A stretch of DNA of 42,248 bases, from assembly GCA_018240425.1 (NCBI GenBank), contig JAFEFU010000004.1:1-42248 (forward strand). Direction: 5' to 3'. The position numbers and the translations under genes were made by a program. This document shows, one piece after another, positions 25,723 to 33,626 of the stretch. Position 1 is the stretch's first letter; each line of letters starts with the position of its first letter. This stretch comes from Pseudomonadota bacterium. Its GTDB lineage: Bacteria > Pseudomonadota > Alphaproteobacteria > Rhodobacterales > Rhodobacteraceae. The notes under the pieces are model-generated. The model saw nothing but the letters and a program-made list of their open reading frames with translations. It was not told the DNA's origin and did not search any database.

Positions 25723-26898
25723 ATGACGGAGATCGTGATTCTGGGGGCGGCCCGCACAGCGATCGGCGGCTTCGGCGGATCGCTGGCGGCGGTGGCGCCG
25801 ATCGACCTTGGCACCGTGGCAGCGAAGGCGGCGCTGGAGCGGGCGGGGGTCGCGCCCGGGCGCATCGGCGCGGCGGTGTTTGGCCATGTCATCAACACCG
25901 AGCCGCGCGACATGTATCTGAGCCGGGTGGTGGCGATGAACGCGGGCTTGCCCGACAGCGTGCCGGCGATGAACGTCAACCGGCTGTGCGGGTCGGGGGT
26001 GCAGGCGATCGTCTCTGCCGCGCAGGTGCTGATGCTGGGCGAGGCCGAGTTCGCGCTGGCGGGCGGGGCCGAATGCATGAGCCGCGCCCCCCATGCGCTG
26101 GCCACCGCGCGCTTTGGCCAGAAGATGGGCGACACCAAGGCCGCCGACATGCTGACCGGCGCGCTCACCTGCCCGTTCGGCACCGGCCACATGGGGGTGA
26201 CCGCCGAAAATGTCGCGGCCGAGCATGGGGTGTCGCGCGCCGATCAGGATGCGTTCGCGCTGGAAAGCCAGGTTCGCGCCGCCCGCGCCATCGCCGAGGG
26301 ACGGTTCGCCAGCCAGATCGCTTCGGTCGAGGTGATGACGCGCAAGGGGGCAGTGCATTTCGACCGGGACGAACATCCCAAGGCGACGAGCATCGAGGCG
26401 CTGGCCGCGCTGCCCCCAGCTTTCCGCAAGGGCGGAACGGTGACGGCAGGCAACGCGAGCGGCATCAACGACGGTGCGGCGGCGCTGGTTCTGGCGCAGG
26501 CCGAGGCCGTGGCGCGGGCGGGCCTGCGGCCCCTGGCGCGGCTTCTGGGTCATGCGGTCGCCGGGGTCCGGCCCGAGGTGATGGGCATGGGACCGGTGCC
26601 GGCGGTCAGGGCGCTTCTGGCGCGGACCGGGCTTGGGGCCGGCGACTTCGACCTGATCGAATCGAACGAGGCCTTTGCCGCGCAGGCGCTGGCGGTCAGC
26701 AGGGACCTTGGGTTTGATCCGGCCCGGGTCAACCCGAACGGCGGCGCGATCGCCCTGGGCCATCCGGTGGGCGCGACCGGGGCAATCCTGACGGTGAAGG
26801 CGCTCTACGAACTGGAGCGAACGGGCGGGCGGCGGGCGCTGGTGACCATGTGCATCGGCGGCGGGCAGGGGATCGCTCTGGCCTTGGAGCGTCTGTGA
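25723..26898 (+). CDS. acetyl-CoA C-acyltransferase (second thiolase)
   Basis: 391 residues, the same length as the PhaA at 5816 and with the same catalytic set: Cys89 in NRLCGSGVQ, His347 in GHPVGATGA and Cys377 in CIGGGQG. It therefore has either acetoacetyl-CoA or longer beta-ketoacyl-CoA thiolase activity. The sequence is clearly divergent from the first copy, and there is no phaB or enoyl-CoA hydratase beside it, so it may serve acyl or aromatic degradation or be a BktB-like enzyme. GGGAG lies 7 bases before ATG 25723. It is convergent with rsmD. Confidence 0.92.
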   Translation: MTEIVILGAARTAIGGFGGSLAAVAPIDLGTVAAKAALERAGVAPGRIGAAVFGHVINTEPRDMYLSRVVAMNAGLPDSVPAMNVNRLCGSGVQAIVSAAQVLMLGEAEFALAGGAECMSRAPHALATARFGQKMGDTKAADMLTGALTCPFGTGHMGVTAENVAAEHGVSRADQDAFALESQVRAARAIAEGRFASQIASVEVMTRKGAVHFDRDEHPKATSIEALAALPPAFRKGGTVTAGNASGINDGAAALVLAQAEAVARAGLRPLARLLGHAVAGVRPEVMGMGPVPAVRALLARTGLGAGDFDLIESNEAFAAQALAVSRDLGFDPARVNPNGGAIALGHPVGATGAILTVKALYELERTGGRRALVTMCIGGGQGIALALERL

Positions 26899-26915
26899 CG
26901 GCGGCGTGGCGCCAT

Positions 26916-26937
26916 GAGTATTTCGACACGGGAAAAG
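26916..26937. repeat. GAGTATTT 3'-end element
   Basis: GAGTATTTCGACACGGGAAA, plus AG, lies between the convergent thiolase and rsmD genes. It resembles elements at 11135-11155, 29681-29701 (inverted) and 29737-29757. Such elements recur at gene ends here and may be part of transcript 3' ends. Confidence 0.5.
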
Positions 26938-27501
26938 TCAGGTGCGGTGGCGCAGGAGCGTGACCTTGGTGCTGCCATAGGTTCGCTGGTCGATGATGTC
27001 GAGCGCGGGCGGCGGGACGGGTGCGGTGTCTTCCTCCCACACCACCAGGGCGCCGGAGGCAAGCCAGCCGCCGGCGAGGCAGGCGGCGAGCGCGGTTTCG
27101 CCCAGGGACTTGCCGTAGGGCGGGTCGAGGAAGACGAGGCCGAAGGGCTGGCCGCGGTTCGGGCCCATCGCGGTGGCGTCGCGGCGGAGGACCGCGGTTG
27201 TGCCGCCCGCCTGCATCAGGGCGATGTTGCGCGCCAGAAGGGCAAGGGCGGGTGCGCCGTTCTCGACGAAGGTCGTGTGAAGCGCGCCGCGCGACAGGGC
27301 CTCGAGCCCGAGGGCGCCGGTGCCGGCAAAAAGGTCGAGGACGCGCGCGCCCTGTACCGGATTGCCGTAGCCGCCGTTGAGAAGAAGGTTGAAGATCGCT
27401 TCGCGCACCCGGTCGGCAGTCGGGCGCAGGTGGGCGGCGGCGTCGCCCTGGCCGACTTCGGCCAGCTTCAGTCCGCGCCGCGCGCCGCCGATGATCCTCA
27501 T
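26938..27501 (-). CDS. rsmD: 16S rRNA (guanine-966-N2) methyltransferase
   Basis: 187 residues. It begins MRIIGGARRGLKL with RPTADRVREAIFNLL near 27-41, the RsmD N-terminal signature. The SAM-binding motif LDLFAGTGALGLEALSRG lies near 55-72 and the amino-methylation motif FLDPPYG near 123. It methylates G966 of 16S rRNA during 30S assembly. The ATG overlaps the stop of the flavoprotein gene (ATGA at 27498-27501), so it is translated from the same transcript. Confidence 0.95.
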   Translation of the reverse strand: MRIIGGARRGLKLAEVGQGDAAAHLRPTADRVREAIFNLLLNGGYGNPVQGARVLDLFAGTGALGLEALSRGALHTTFVENGAPALALLARNIALMQAGGTTAVLRRDATAMGPNRGQPFGLVFLDPPYGKSLGETALAACLAGGWLASGALVVWEEDTAPVPPPALDIIDQRTYGSTKVTLLRHRT

Positions 27502-28706
27502 GACTTCAGAAGGGCCTTCAGGTCGGTGGCCGGGTCTTCGATGATCGCGGGCGCGGGCGACTTGCCACCCTCGATCAGGCGCTTCGCGATCATGTAGGCG
27601 CGGCTGTCGTTCATCGCGTCCACGGCCAGAAGCCGGTCGCCCCGGTAATACCAGAAGGAGACAGCGCCCGCCTCGCCCGCGCGGGTGGCGACGCGCTCGT
27701 AGCCGGTGTTCAGCCCGGCGATCTGCAGCTTGGTGTCATACTGGTCTGACCAGAACCACGGCTTGGCTTCATAGGGCTGTCCGGCGCCCAGCATGTTGGC
27801 GGCGACGCATTCGGCCTGGTCGATGGCATTGCCGACGCTTTCCAGCCGGATGCGGCCACCCTGGTGCGGGAACGAGGCGCAGTCCCCCGCCGCCCAGATA
27901 TGCGGGTCCGAGGTGCGGCCCAATTCGTCGGTCCTGATGCCGTTGTCGATGGCCAGTCCCGCCGCCTCGGCCAGCCGGGTGTCGGGCTGGATGCCGATGC
28001 CGACGATGGCGATGTCGGCGGCGATCTCGCGCCCGTCGGCGAGGCGCGCGCCGGTGACGCGCCCCTCGCCCAGAAGCCGGTCGAGTCCGGTGCCCTCGAT
28101 CACGGTGACGCCGTGATCCTGATGGAGTTTGCGGAAGAAGGAGGAGGTCTCGGGCGCGGCGACGCGCTGGAGGATGCGGGGCGCGGCCTCGATCACCGTG
28201 ACCTTCAGTCCCAGCTTGGCCGCGACGGCCGCCGCCTCAAGCCCGATGTAGCCACCGCCGACGATCAGGGCGCGGCCGCCCTTGCGCAGGACCGGCTCCA
28301 TCCCATCGACATCGGCGAGGGTGCGGACGGTGAAGACATTGCCGAGATCGCCGCCGATCGCGGCGGGAAGCCGGCGCGGGCGGGCGCCGGTGGTCAGGGC
28401 CAGCTGGTCGTAGCCAAGGGTTTCGCCGCCCACGGTCAGGGTCCGGGCGGCCGGGTCGATGGCGGTGACGGGCGCGCCGAGGCGCAGCGTCACCTTCTGG
28501 TCGGCCCAGAAGGAGGGTGCGCGGAGGTAGAGCCGTTCCAGCTCCATCTCGCCCAGGAGATAGGCCTTGGACAGGGGCGGGCGCTGGTAGGGGGCGGCCG
28601 GTTCCTCGCCCACCAGGGTCAGGGCACCGCTGTGGCCAAGGGCGCGGAGTTTCGCCGCCAGCGATGCGCCGGCCTGCCCGGCGCCCACGATCACGATGCC
28701 CGACAT
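27498..28706 (-). CDS. FAD-dependent ferredoxin reductase-like oxidoreductase
   Basis: 402 residues. A two-dinucleotide-domain flavoprotein: FAD motif IVIVGAGQAGASLA at residues 4-17, PYQRPPLSKAYL near 39-50, the NAD motif ALIVGGGYIGLEAA near 145-158 and the second FAD motif WAAGDCASF near 274. The length and the C-terminal domain with FWSDQYDTKLQIAG fit putidaredoxin/rhodocoxin-reductase-like enzymes that pass electrons from NADH to a [2Fe-2S] ferredoxin. No ferredoxin or P450 gene is nearby, so the partner is unknown. It is coupled to rsmD and divergent from the peroxiredoxin gene. Confidence 0.92.
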   Translation of the reverse strand: MSGIVIVGAGQAGASLAAKLRALGHSGALTLVGEEPAAPYQRPPLSKAYLLGEMELERLYLRAPSFWADQKVTLRLGAPVTAIDPAARTLTVGGETLGYDQLALTTGARPRRLPAAIGGDLGNVFTVRTLADVDGMEPVLRKGGRALIVGGGYIGLEAAAVAAKLGLKVTVIEAAPRILQRVAAPETSSFFRKLHQDHGVTVIEGTGLDRLLGEGRVTGARLADGREIAADIAIVGIGIQPDTRLAEAAGLAIDNGIRTDELGRTSDPHIWAAGDCASFPHQGGRIRLESVGNAIDQAECVAANMLGAGQPYEAKPWFWSDQYDTKLQIAGLNTGYERVATRAGEAGAVSFWYYRGDRLLAVDAMNDSRAYMIAKRLIEGGKSPAPAIIEDPATDLKALLKS

Positions 28707-28784
28707 GCGCTTTCCCCTCTGGCCCTTCCCGCCGCGGACCCTATATCGACGGTGACAGGGATGGCAACGCAGGAGGACATGGAG

Positions 28785-29270
28785 ATGGCACTTTCGGTGG
28801 GCGGGCGGATGCCCGAGGCCAGCCTGGTGACGATGGGCGCCGACGGGCCGGTGACGGTGAAGCTGAGCGAGAGGCTGAGGGGGCGCAAGGTGGTGGTCTT
28901 CGCCCTGCCCGGCGCCTTTACCGGACCCTGCTCGACGGCGCATGTGCCGAGTTTCATCCGCACCGCCGATGCGTTCCGCGCCAAGGGCGTGGACGAGATC
29001 ATCTGCATCTCGGTCAACGATCCCTTCACGCTGAAGGCCTGGGGCGAGGCGACCGGCGCGACCAGGGCGGGGATCACCCATCTGGGCGATGCCGACGGGT
29101 CGATGACCCGCGGGCTGGGGCTGGACTTCACCGCGCCGCAGCTGGGCCTGATCGGACGGTCGAACCGCTATGCGGCTCTGGTCGAGGACGGCGTCATCAC
29201 CCGGCTGAACCTCGACAAGCCGGGCGAATGCGACATTTCGCGCGGCGAGGCGCTGCTGGCCACGCTCTGA
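28785..29270 (+). CDS. peroxiredoxin, Prx5 type
   Basis: 161 residues. The peroxidatic cysteine is Cys49 in FALPGAFTGPCSTAHVPSF; further cysteines lie near 72 (IICISV) and 149 (PGECDISRG), the last at the place of the resolving cysteine in atypical 2-Cys Prx5. It reduces peroxides in the cytoplasm with thioredoxin or glutathione/glutaredoxin. AGGAGG at 28771-28776 is well spaced for the ATG at 28785 (MALSVGGRMPEA); ATGs at 28761 and 28779 are less well placed. It is divergent from the flavoprotein gene and convergent with the pterin dehydratase gene. Confidence 0.94.
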   Translation: MALSVGGRMPEASLVTMGADGPVTVKLSERLRGRKVVVFALPGAFTGPCSTAHVPSFIRTADAFRAKGVDEIICISVNDPFTLKAWGEATGATRAGITHLGDADGSMTRGLGLDFTAPQLGLIGRSNRYAALVEDGVITRLNLDKPGECDISRGEALLATL

Positions 29271-29276
29271 ACCCGG

Positions 29277-29660
29277 TCAGGGGGCCTTGGCGGCCCCCTT
29301 CTGGCGGGAGTGGATCTCGCACAGGCAGGCCACCGGCTCGGAATGGTCGGCCTGCACCTCGGCGGCGCCGGCCAGCCGGTCGAGCCGCTGCGCCAGCGTG
29401 ATGTCGAGCGCCGAGAGGCCGCCGGCATCGTGGGTGGTCAGGGTGATGTCGACCACGTTGTAGACGTTGGACCATTCGGGGTGGTGGTTCAGTTTCTCGG
29501 CGGCGAGGGCTGCGCGGCTCATGAAGCCCCAGGCTTCGGAAAAGTTCTTGAACTTCAGTATCTTGCGGATCGCGTCGCGGTCGGGGACAGCGCGCCAGCC
29601 GGTCTGACCGAGGGGGGGCAGGTCGCGGGCGCGGTCTCCGGGGCCAAGCAGGTCGGTCAT
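29277..29660 (-). CDS. phhB: 4a-hydroxytetrahydrobiopterin dehydratase
   Basis: 127 residues. Pterin-4a-carbinolamine dehydratase recycles the pterin cofactor after aromatic hydroxylation. The family motif [19 protein letters not shown], with the active-site histidines, lies near 54-72, and the later histidine is in TTHDAGGLS. The enzyme is usually about 95-110 residues; here the C-terminus has an extra tail of about 25 residues ([20 protein letters not shown]..). No phenylalanine hydroxylase gene is in the window. The start at 29660 follows a GGGAAGGAGGCC ribosome-binding region. Confidence 0.93.
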   Translation of the reverse strand: MTDLLGPGDRARDLPPLGQTGWRAVPDRDAIRKILKFKNFSEAWGFMSRAALAAEKLNHHPEWSNVYNVVDITLTTHDAGGLSALDITLAQRLDRLAGAAEVQADHSEPVACLCEIHSRQKGAAKAP

Positions 29661-29680
29661 GGCGGGCCTCCTTCCCGGGA

Positions 29681-29757
29681 GTTTCGCTTGTCCCGATACT
29701 CCCGCCGGAGGCGGAAAACTTCAATGCCTCCGGCGGCAGTATTTCGGCAGGGAAAAA
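29681..29757. terminator. large palindromic 3'-end element
   Basis: CCGCCGGAGGC at 29702-29712 pairs perfectly with GCCTCCGGCGG at 29726-29736. Each arm is flanked by a GAGTATTT-type element, one inverted at 29681-29701 and one direct at 29737-29757. The structure follows the stop at 29773 of the minus-strand GNAT gene and precedes phhB. It is a probable terminator. Confidence 0.6.
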
Positions 29758-29772
29758 CCTGCGGGCAAAAGC

Positions 29773-30945
29773 TCAGTCCTGCCCCTTGCGGAAGGGGCCG
29801 AGGGCGGCCAGCGCGCCGATCTCGTCGCCGACGGCGGCGCTTTCGCTGCGCAGGTATCGGGCGATGGCGGCGCGCAGGCCGGGGTCGGCGATCCAGTGCA
29901 GCGAATGGGTCTCGACCGGCAGGTAGCCGCGCGCCAGCTTGTGTTCGCCCTGGGCGCCGGCCTCGACCCGGGAAAGGCGGTGGTCGATGGCATGGTCGAT
30001 GGCCTGGTGGTAGCAGCATTCGAAATGCAGGCAGGGATGATCCTCGACGGCGCCCCAGTAGCGCCCGAACAGAGCGTCGCGGCCGATGAAGTTCAGCGCG
30101 CCGGCGACGGGGCGGCCCTCGCGCTCGGCGAGGACCAGGAGGATGTCGTCGCGCATGGTGGCGTGAAGTTCGTCGAAGAAGGCGCGCGTCAGGTAGGGGT
30201 GGCCCCACTTGCGGCTGCCGGTGTCCTGGTAGAAGGCCCAGAAGGCGTCCCAGTGCGCGGGTTCGATCTGCGCACCGGTCAGGCGGCGGATGCTGCCGCC
30301 GAAGGCCTGGGCGGTGGCGCGTTCCTTGCGGATCGCCTTGCGCTTGCGCGAGGCGAGAGCGGCGAGGAAGGCCTCGAAATCGGCGTAGTCGCGGTTGTGC
30401 CAGTGGAACTGCTGTGACAGGCGGGGCAGGAAGCCCTGGCCCGCGCCGAGGGCGCTTTCGCCGGCGCTGCAGAAGGTGACGTGGAGCGAGGAAAGCCGCA
30501 ATTCGCCGGCGATGCGCAGGGCGGCGGCGAGGAGCGCGGCGGCGGTCCCGGCATCGTCCGGCGTGGCGGCCAGCAGACGGCGGCCCGAGACCGGGGTGAA
30601 GGGGACGGCGGACTGGAGTTTCGGGTAATAGCGTCCGCCGGCGCGCGCCCAGGCCTCGGCCCAATGGTGGTCGAAGATGTACTCGCCCTGGCTGTGGCCC
30701 TTCAGGTAGAGGGGCATGGCGCCGGTGATACGGCCGCCCTGGCGGGCGAGAAGGTGGCAGGGAGTCCAGCCGGTGCCCGGCCCGACCGAGCCCGAGCTCT
30801 CGAGCGCCGACAGGAACCGGTGGGTGGTGAAGGGGTCGAGGGGCCGGCCGGTCGCGGCCTCGGGGCAGGCGCAGGCATCCCACTCGGCCGCCGCGACCTC
30901 GGCGAGGCTGGCGATGCGGGTGATCTCGAAGGCGGGAGCGCGCAT
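29773..30945 (-). CDS. DUF482 / BioF2-like GNAT-family protein
   Basis: 390 residues. The sequence corresponds to the proteins once labelled peptidogalycan biosynthesis (DUF482), which have an acyltransferase fold of the GNAT/FemX type. Recognisable stretches are HRFLSALESSGSVGPGTGW near 42-60, MPLYLKGHSQGEYIFDHHWA near 77-96, SRKWGHPYLTRAFF near 237, and the C-terminal CYHQAIDHAI..FARVEAGAQGEHK-like segment (here SRVEAGAQGEHKLARGYLP). The acceptor is unknown. It may form a unit with the RidA and glycerophosphodiesterase genes upstream on the same strand, only 16 bases away. Confidence 0.85.
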   Translation of the reverse strand: MRAPAFEITRIASLAEVAAAEWDACACPEAATGRPLDPFTTHRFLSALESSGSVGPGTGWTPCHLLARQGGRITGAMPLYLKGHSQGEYIFDHHWAEAWARAGGRYYPKLQSAVPFTPVSGRRLLAATPDDAGTAAALLAAALRIAGELRLSSLHVTFCSAGESALGAGQGFLPRLSQQFHWHNRDYADFEAFLAALASRKRKAIRKERATAQAFGGSIRRLTGAQIEPAHWDAFWAFYQDTGSRKWGHPYLTRAFFDELHATMRDDILLVLAEREGRPVAGALNFIGRDALFGRYWGAVEDHPCLHFECCYHQAIDHAIDHRLSRVEAGAQGEHKLARGYLPVETHSLHWIADPGLRAAIARYLRSESAAVGDEIGALAALGPFRKGQD

Positions 30946-30961
30946 GAGGGCGGGCAGCGGG

Positions 30962-31738
30962 TCAGGACCGGCGGACGGGCAGGTAATTCTCGAACGTCAC
31001 GTTCTCGGCGACGCGGCGGGCCTCGGCCTCGGCCTGCGGCGAACGGATGGTCCAGCACAGGATGCGGACACCGTCGGCCTTGAGCGCGGCGACGAGGGGC
31101 CGGCCCAGATCGGCCGCCTCGTGCGAGACGAAGGAGGCGCCGGTGGCGTGGAGATCGGGAATGTCGCGCAGCCGGTCGCGGACGGCGGCGGGCAGGAGCG
31201 GCCAGTCGATCGGGCGGTAGGCGCTGGTGATGAGGCCACGCGGCAGGTGGGGCGCGGCACGGGCGATCGCCGCGACAGAATGGGGATTGAAGGACATCAG
31301 CGCCACCGGGCCGCTGTAGCCGGCCAGCGTCGCCGCCACCGCCCGCTCCAGTTCGCCGACCGCCGGGCCCATCGCCCCGTCCTGGTCCTTGATCTCGATC
31401 AGCAGCGGCACCCGGCCGGCGACCAGTTCCAGGATCTCGGCAAGGGTCGGGATGCCATCGTCGCCCCCCGCCAGCCTCAGCGCCCCGAGTTCGGCGGCGG
31501 TCCTGCCGCGGACACGGCCGGGCTGGCCGGTCAGGCGGCGCAGATCATAGTCGTGAAAGACCATCGGTACCCCGTCGGCGGCGGGCTGGACATCGATCTC
31601 GATCCCGTAGCCGGCGGCGACGGCGGCGCGGACCGCGGCGCGCGAATTCTCGGGCCGGCCCGCGCCCCGGTCGTGGAGCGCGCGGTGGGCGACGGGGGCG
31701 TCCAGGAAGGCCGCGGGCAGGGGAACCGGGCCGGTCAT
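30962..31738 (-). CDS. glycerophosphodiester phosphodiesterase
   Basis: 258 residues. A GDPD TIM barrel that hydrolyses glycerophosphodiesters to glycerol 3-phosphate and an alcohol. Catalytic residues are seen in AHRALHDRG (His17-Arg18), PENSRAA, GIEIDVQ (metal-binding Glu and Asp) and VFHDYDLRRLTG. There is no signal peptide, so it is probably a cytoplasmic UgpQ-type enzyme. The ATG at 31736-31738 overlaps the RidA stop (ATGA), and the GNAT-family gene follows 16 bases later. Confidence 0.93.
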   Translation of the reverse strand: MTGPVPLPAAFLDAPVAHRALHDRGAGRPENSRAAVRAAVAAGYGIEIDVQPAADGVPMVFHDYDLRRLTGQPGRVRGRTAAELGALRLAGGDDGIPTLAEILELVAGRVPLLIEIKDQDGAMGPAVGELERAVAATLAGYSGPVALMSFNPHSVAAIARAAPHLPRGLITSAYRPIDWPLLPAAVRDRLRDIPDLHATGASFVSHEAADLGRPLVAALKADGVRILCWTIRSPQAEAEARRVAENVTFENYLPVRRS

Positions 31739-32202
31739 CAGCGGACCTGGAAGATCGCCTCGATCTCGACCGCGACGCCGAAGGGGAGAGAGGGCGCCGA
31801 GACCGCCGAGCGCGAATGGCGACCGGCATCGCCCAGAACCTCGACGAGGAAGTCCGAGCAGCCGTTGATCACCTTGGGCTGGTCGGTGAAATCGGCGGTC
31901 GAATTGACGAAGCCGGTCAGCTTGACCACCCGCACGATGCGGTCGAGGTCGCCGCCGCAGGCGGAGCGGGCCTGGGCCAGAAGGCTGATCGCGCAGCGCC
32001 GCGCGGCGGCGGCGCCGGCGGCCACGTCCATGTCGGCGCCGAGGCGGCCCCGGATCGGCCCGTCCGGCCCCTGGCTGATCTGGCCCGAGACGAAGACGAG
32101 ATCGCCCGCCCGGACGTGGGGAACGTAGTTGGCCGCCGGGGCCGGGGCGTCGGGCAGGCTGACGCCCAGATCCTTCAGCCGCTGGTCGATCTTTCCGCTC
32201 AT
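31738..32202 (-). CDS. RidA-family protein
   Basis: 154 residues. A YjgF/YER057c/UK114-fold protein, with RAGDLVFVSGQISQGPDG near residues 31-48, VKLTGFVNSTADFTDQPKVINGCSDFL near 93-119, and the end FGVAVEIEAIFQV, which carries the family glutamate. RidA proteins hydrolyse reactive enamine/imine intermediates. This is the slightly longer (about 153 residue) subfamily, in which the usual arginine in the R-x-C signature is not obvious, so deaminase activity is uncertain. GGAG lies upstream of the ATG at 32200-32202. It is coupled to the glycerophosphodiesterase gene. Confidence 0.9.
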   Translation of the reverse strand: MSGKIDQRLKDLGVSLPDAPAPAANYVPHVRAGDLVFVSGQISQGPDGPIRGRLGADMDVAAGAAAARRCAISLLAQARSACGGDLDRIVRVVKLTGFVNSTADFTDQPKVINGCSDFLVEVLGDAGRHSRSAVSAPSLPFGVAVEIEAIFQVR

Positions 32203-32327
32203 CTGGCAACTCCGCTTTTCGGGCGAACCTACTGTCCAATCCGGCGCGGGGAAACCGCAAATCGGCATCCGTTGCGCAAATTGTCGTGGGCGGTGCGACG
32301 GTTTGCCGGTCGCCGGGACTGGGGGTG

Positions 32328-33626
32328 TCAGCCCGCCCGCAAGGCGCGGCCGAAATAGCGGGTGAGCGGCTCGGTCACGAGCCGGAGCGCGGTGCGCCGG
32401 CCAGTGGCGAGGAAGACCTCGACCGGCATGCCGGGGATCAGGCGCGGGGTGCCGGTCGGGGCAAGCTCGATCTCGGCGCGGTAGTAGGCCGTGCCGCGGG
32501 CGGGATCGGTCATCACATCGGCAGACAGGCGGGCGACACGGCCGGCAAGGTCGGCGGTCGAGCGGCTGTCGAAGGCGGTGACCCGCAGGCGGGCGGGCTG
32601 GCCGACGGCGACCTGGTCGATATCGGCGGGCGAGATCCGGGCCTCGACCATCAGCGGGCGCCCGTCGGGCAGGAGCGAAAGGATCGGTTCGGCCGGGCGC
32701 ACAACCGCGGCGGGCGAGGTGAACTGAAGCCCGAGGACGGTTCCGTCAAGGGGCGCGCGCAGGTCGGCGGCGGCAATGCGGGCGCGCAGGCGCGCGCAAC
32801 GCTCGGCTAGTTCGGCCTCGGCGGCGCCGAGGTCGCGCAGGCGGGCCAGCGCCTCGTCGCGGGTGGCGCGCGCCAGGCGCAGGGCCTGCAGGTCGGCCTC
32901 GGCGATCCGGCCTCGGGCCCGGGCGCGGTCGGCCTGCAATGCGCCGGCCTGGCCGTCGATGCGGGCGATCTCGCGCTCGATGTCGGCGACCCGGCCGGCC
33001 TGGGCCAGACCTTGGGCCAGAAGACCCGTCTGCCGGGCCAGTTCATCCTGGAGAAGACGGCGCTGGCGCCCGGCGGCCCCGGCTTCGGCGTCGATTCCGC
33101 CGATTTCGGCGCGAGCGTCACGCCTTTGCAGGTCGAGCGCGGCAAGTTCTGCGGCGCGGGCGGACCGGCGGGCGGCAAGAAGCGCCCGCTCCTGCGCGGC
33201 GAGGGCGGCGAGCCCGGGCCGCGCCGCGGCGAGCGCGGCCAGCCCTGGCGGAAAGCGCGGGGCATCGTCTCCGTCACGCTCGGCCTCGAGCCGGCCGCGC
33301 TCGGCAAGGTGCCGGGCAAGGAGATCCTCGGCCAGCGCCAGAGCGGCGCGGTCGTCGGCGCTGTCGAGCCGCACCAGCACCTGGCCCGCTCGCACATGGT
33401 CGCCCTCGGCCACCAGGATGGCGGCGATGCGGCCGCCTTCGGGATGCTGGACCACCTGGCGGTTCCGCTCGACCTCGATCTGGCCCGGGGCGATGACCGC
33501 GCCGCCGATCGGCACCAGGACCCCCCAGCCGAGAAAGCCCGCCATGAACAGGACCAGTGCAACGACGCCGGTGCGGATCGGTCCGCGCACCGCGTCGGGC
33601 AGGGGGCGGGGCAGGGGCGCGCTCAT
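32328..33626 (-). CDS. type I secretion membrane fusion protein (HlyD/PrtE type)
   Basis: 432 residues. A short cytoplasmic head is followed by one transmembrane helix (GVVALVLFMAGFLGWGVLVPI, about 20-40), a first biotinyl-lipoyl half (VVQHPEGGRIAAILVAEGDHV), a long Ala/Arg-rich coiled coil (about 95-285), the second lipoyl half (LRAPLDGTVLGLQF) and a beta-barrel with the HlyD signature near VEARISPADIDQVAVGQPARLRV. It bridges the ABC exporter to an outer-membrane TolC. The ATG overlaps the ABC gene stop (ATGA). Confidence 0.93.
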   Translation of the reverse strand: MSAPLPRPLPDAVRGPIRTGVVALVLFMAGFLGWGVLVPIGGAVIAPGQIEVERNRQVVQHPEGGRIAAILVAEGDHVRAGQVLVRLDSADDRAALALAEDLLARHLAERGRLEAERDGDDAPRFPPGLAALAAARPGLAALAAQERALLAARRSARAAELAALDLQRRDARAEIGGIDAEAGAAGRQRRLLQDELARQTGLLAQGLAQAGRVADIEREIARIDGQAGALQADRARARGRIAEADLQALRLARATRDEALARLRDLGAAEAELAERCARLRARIAAADLRAPLDGTVLGLQFTSPAAVVRPAEPILSLLPDGRPLMVEARISPADIDQVAVGQPARLRVTAFDSRSTADLAGRVARLSADVMTDPARGTAYYRAEIELAPTGTPRLIPGMPVEVFLATGRRTALRLVTEPLTRYFGRALRAG

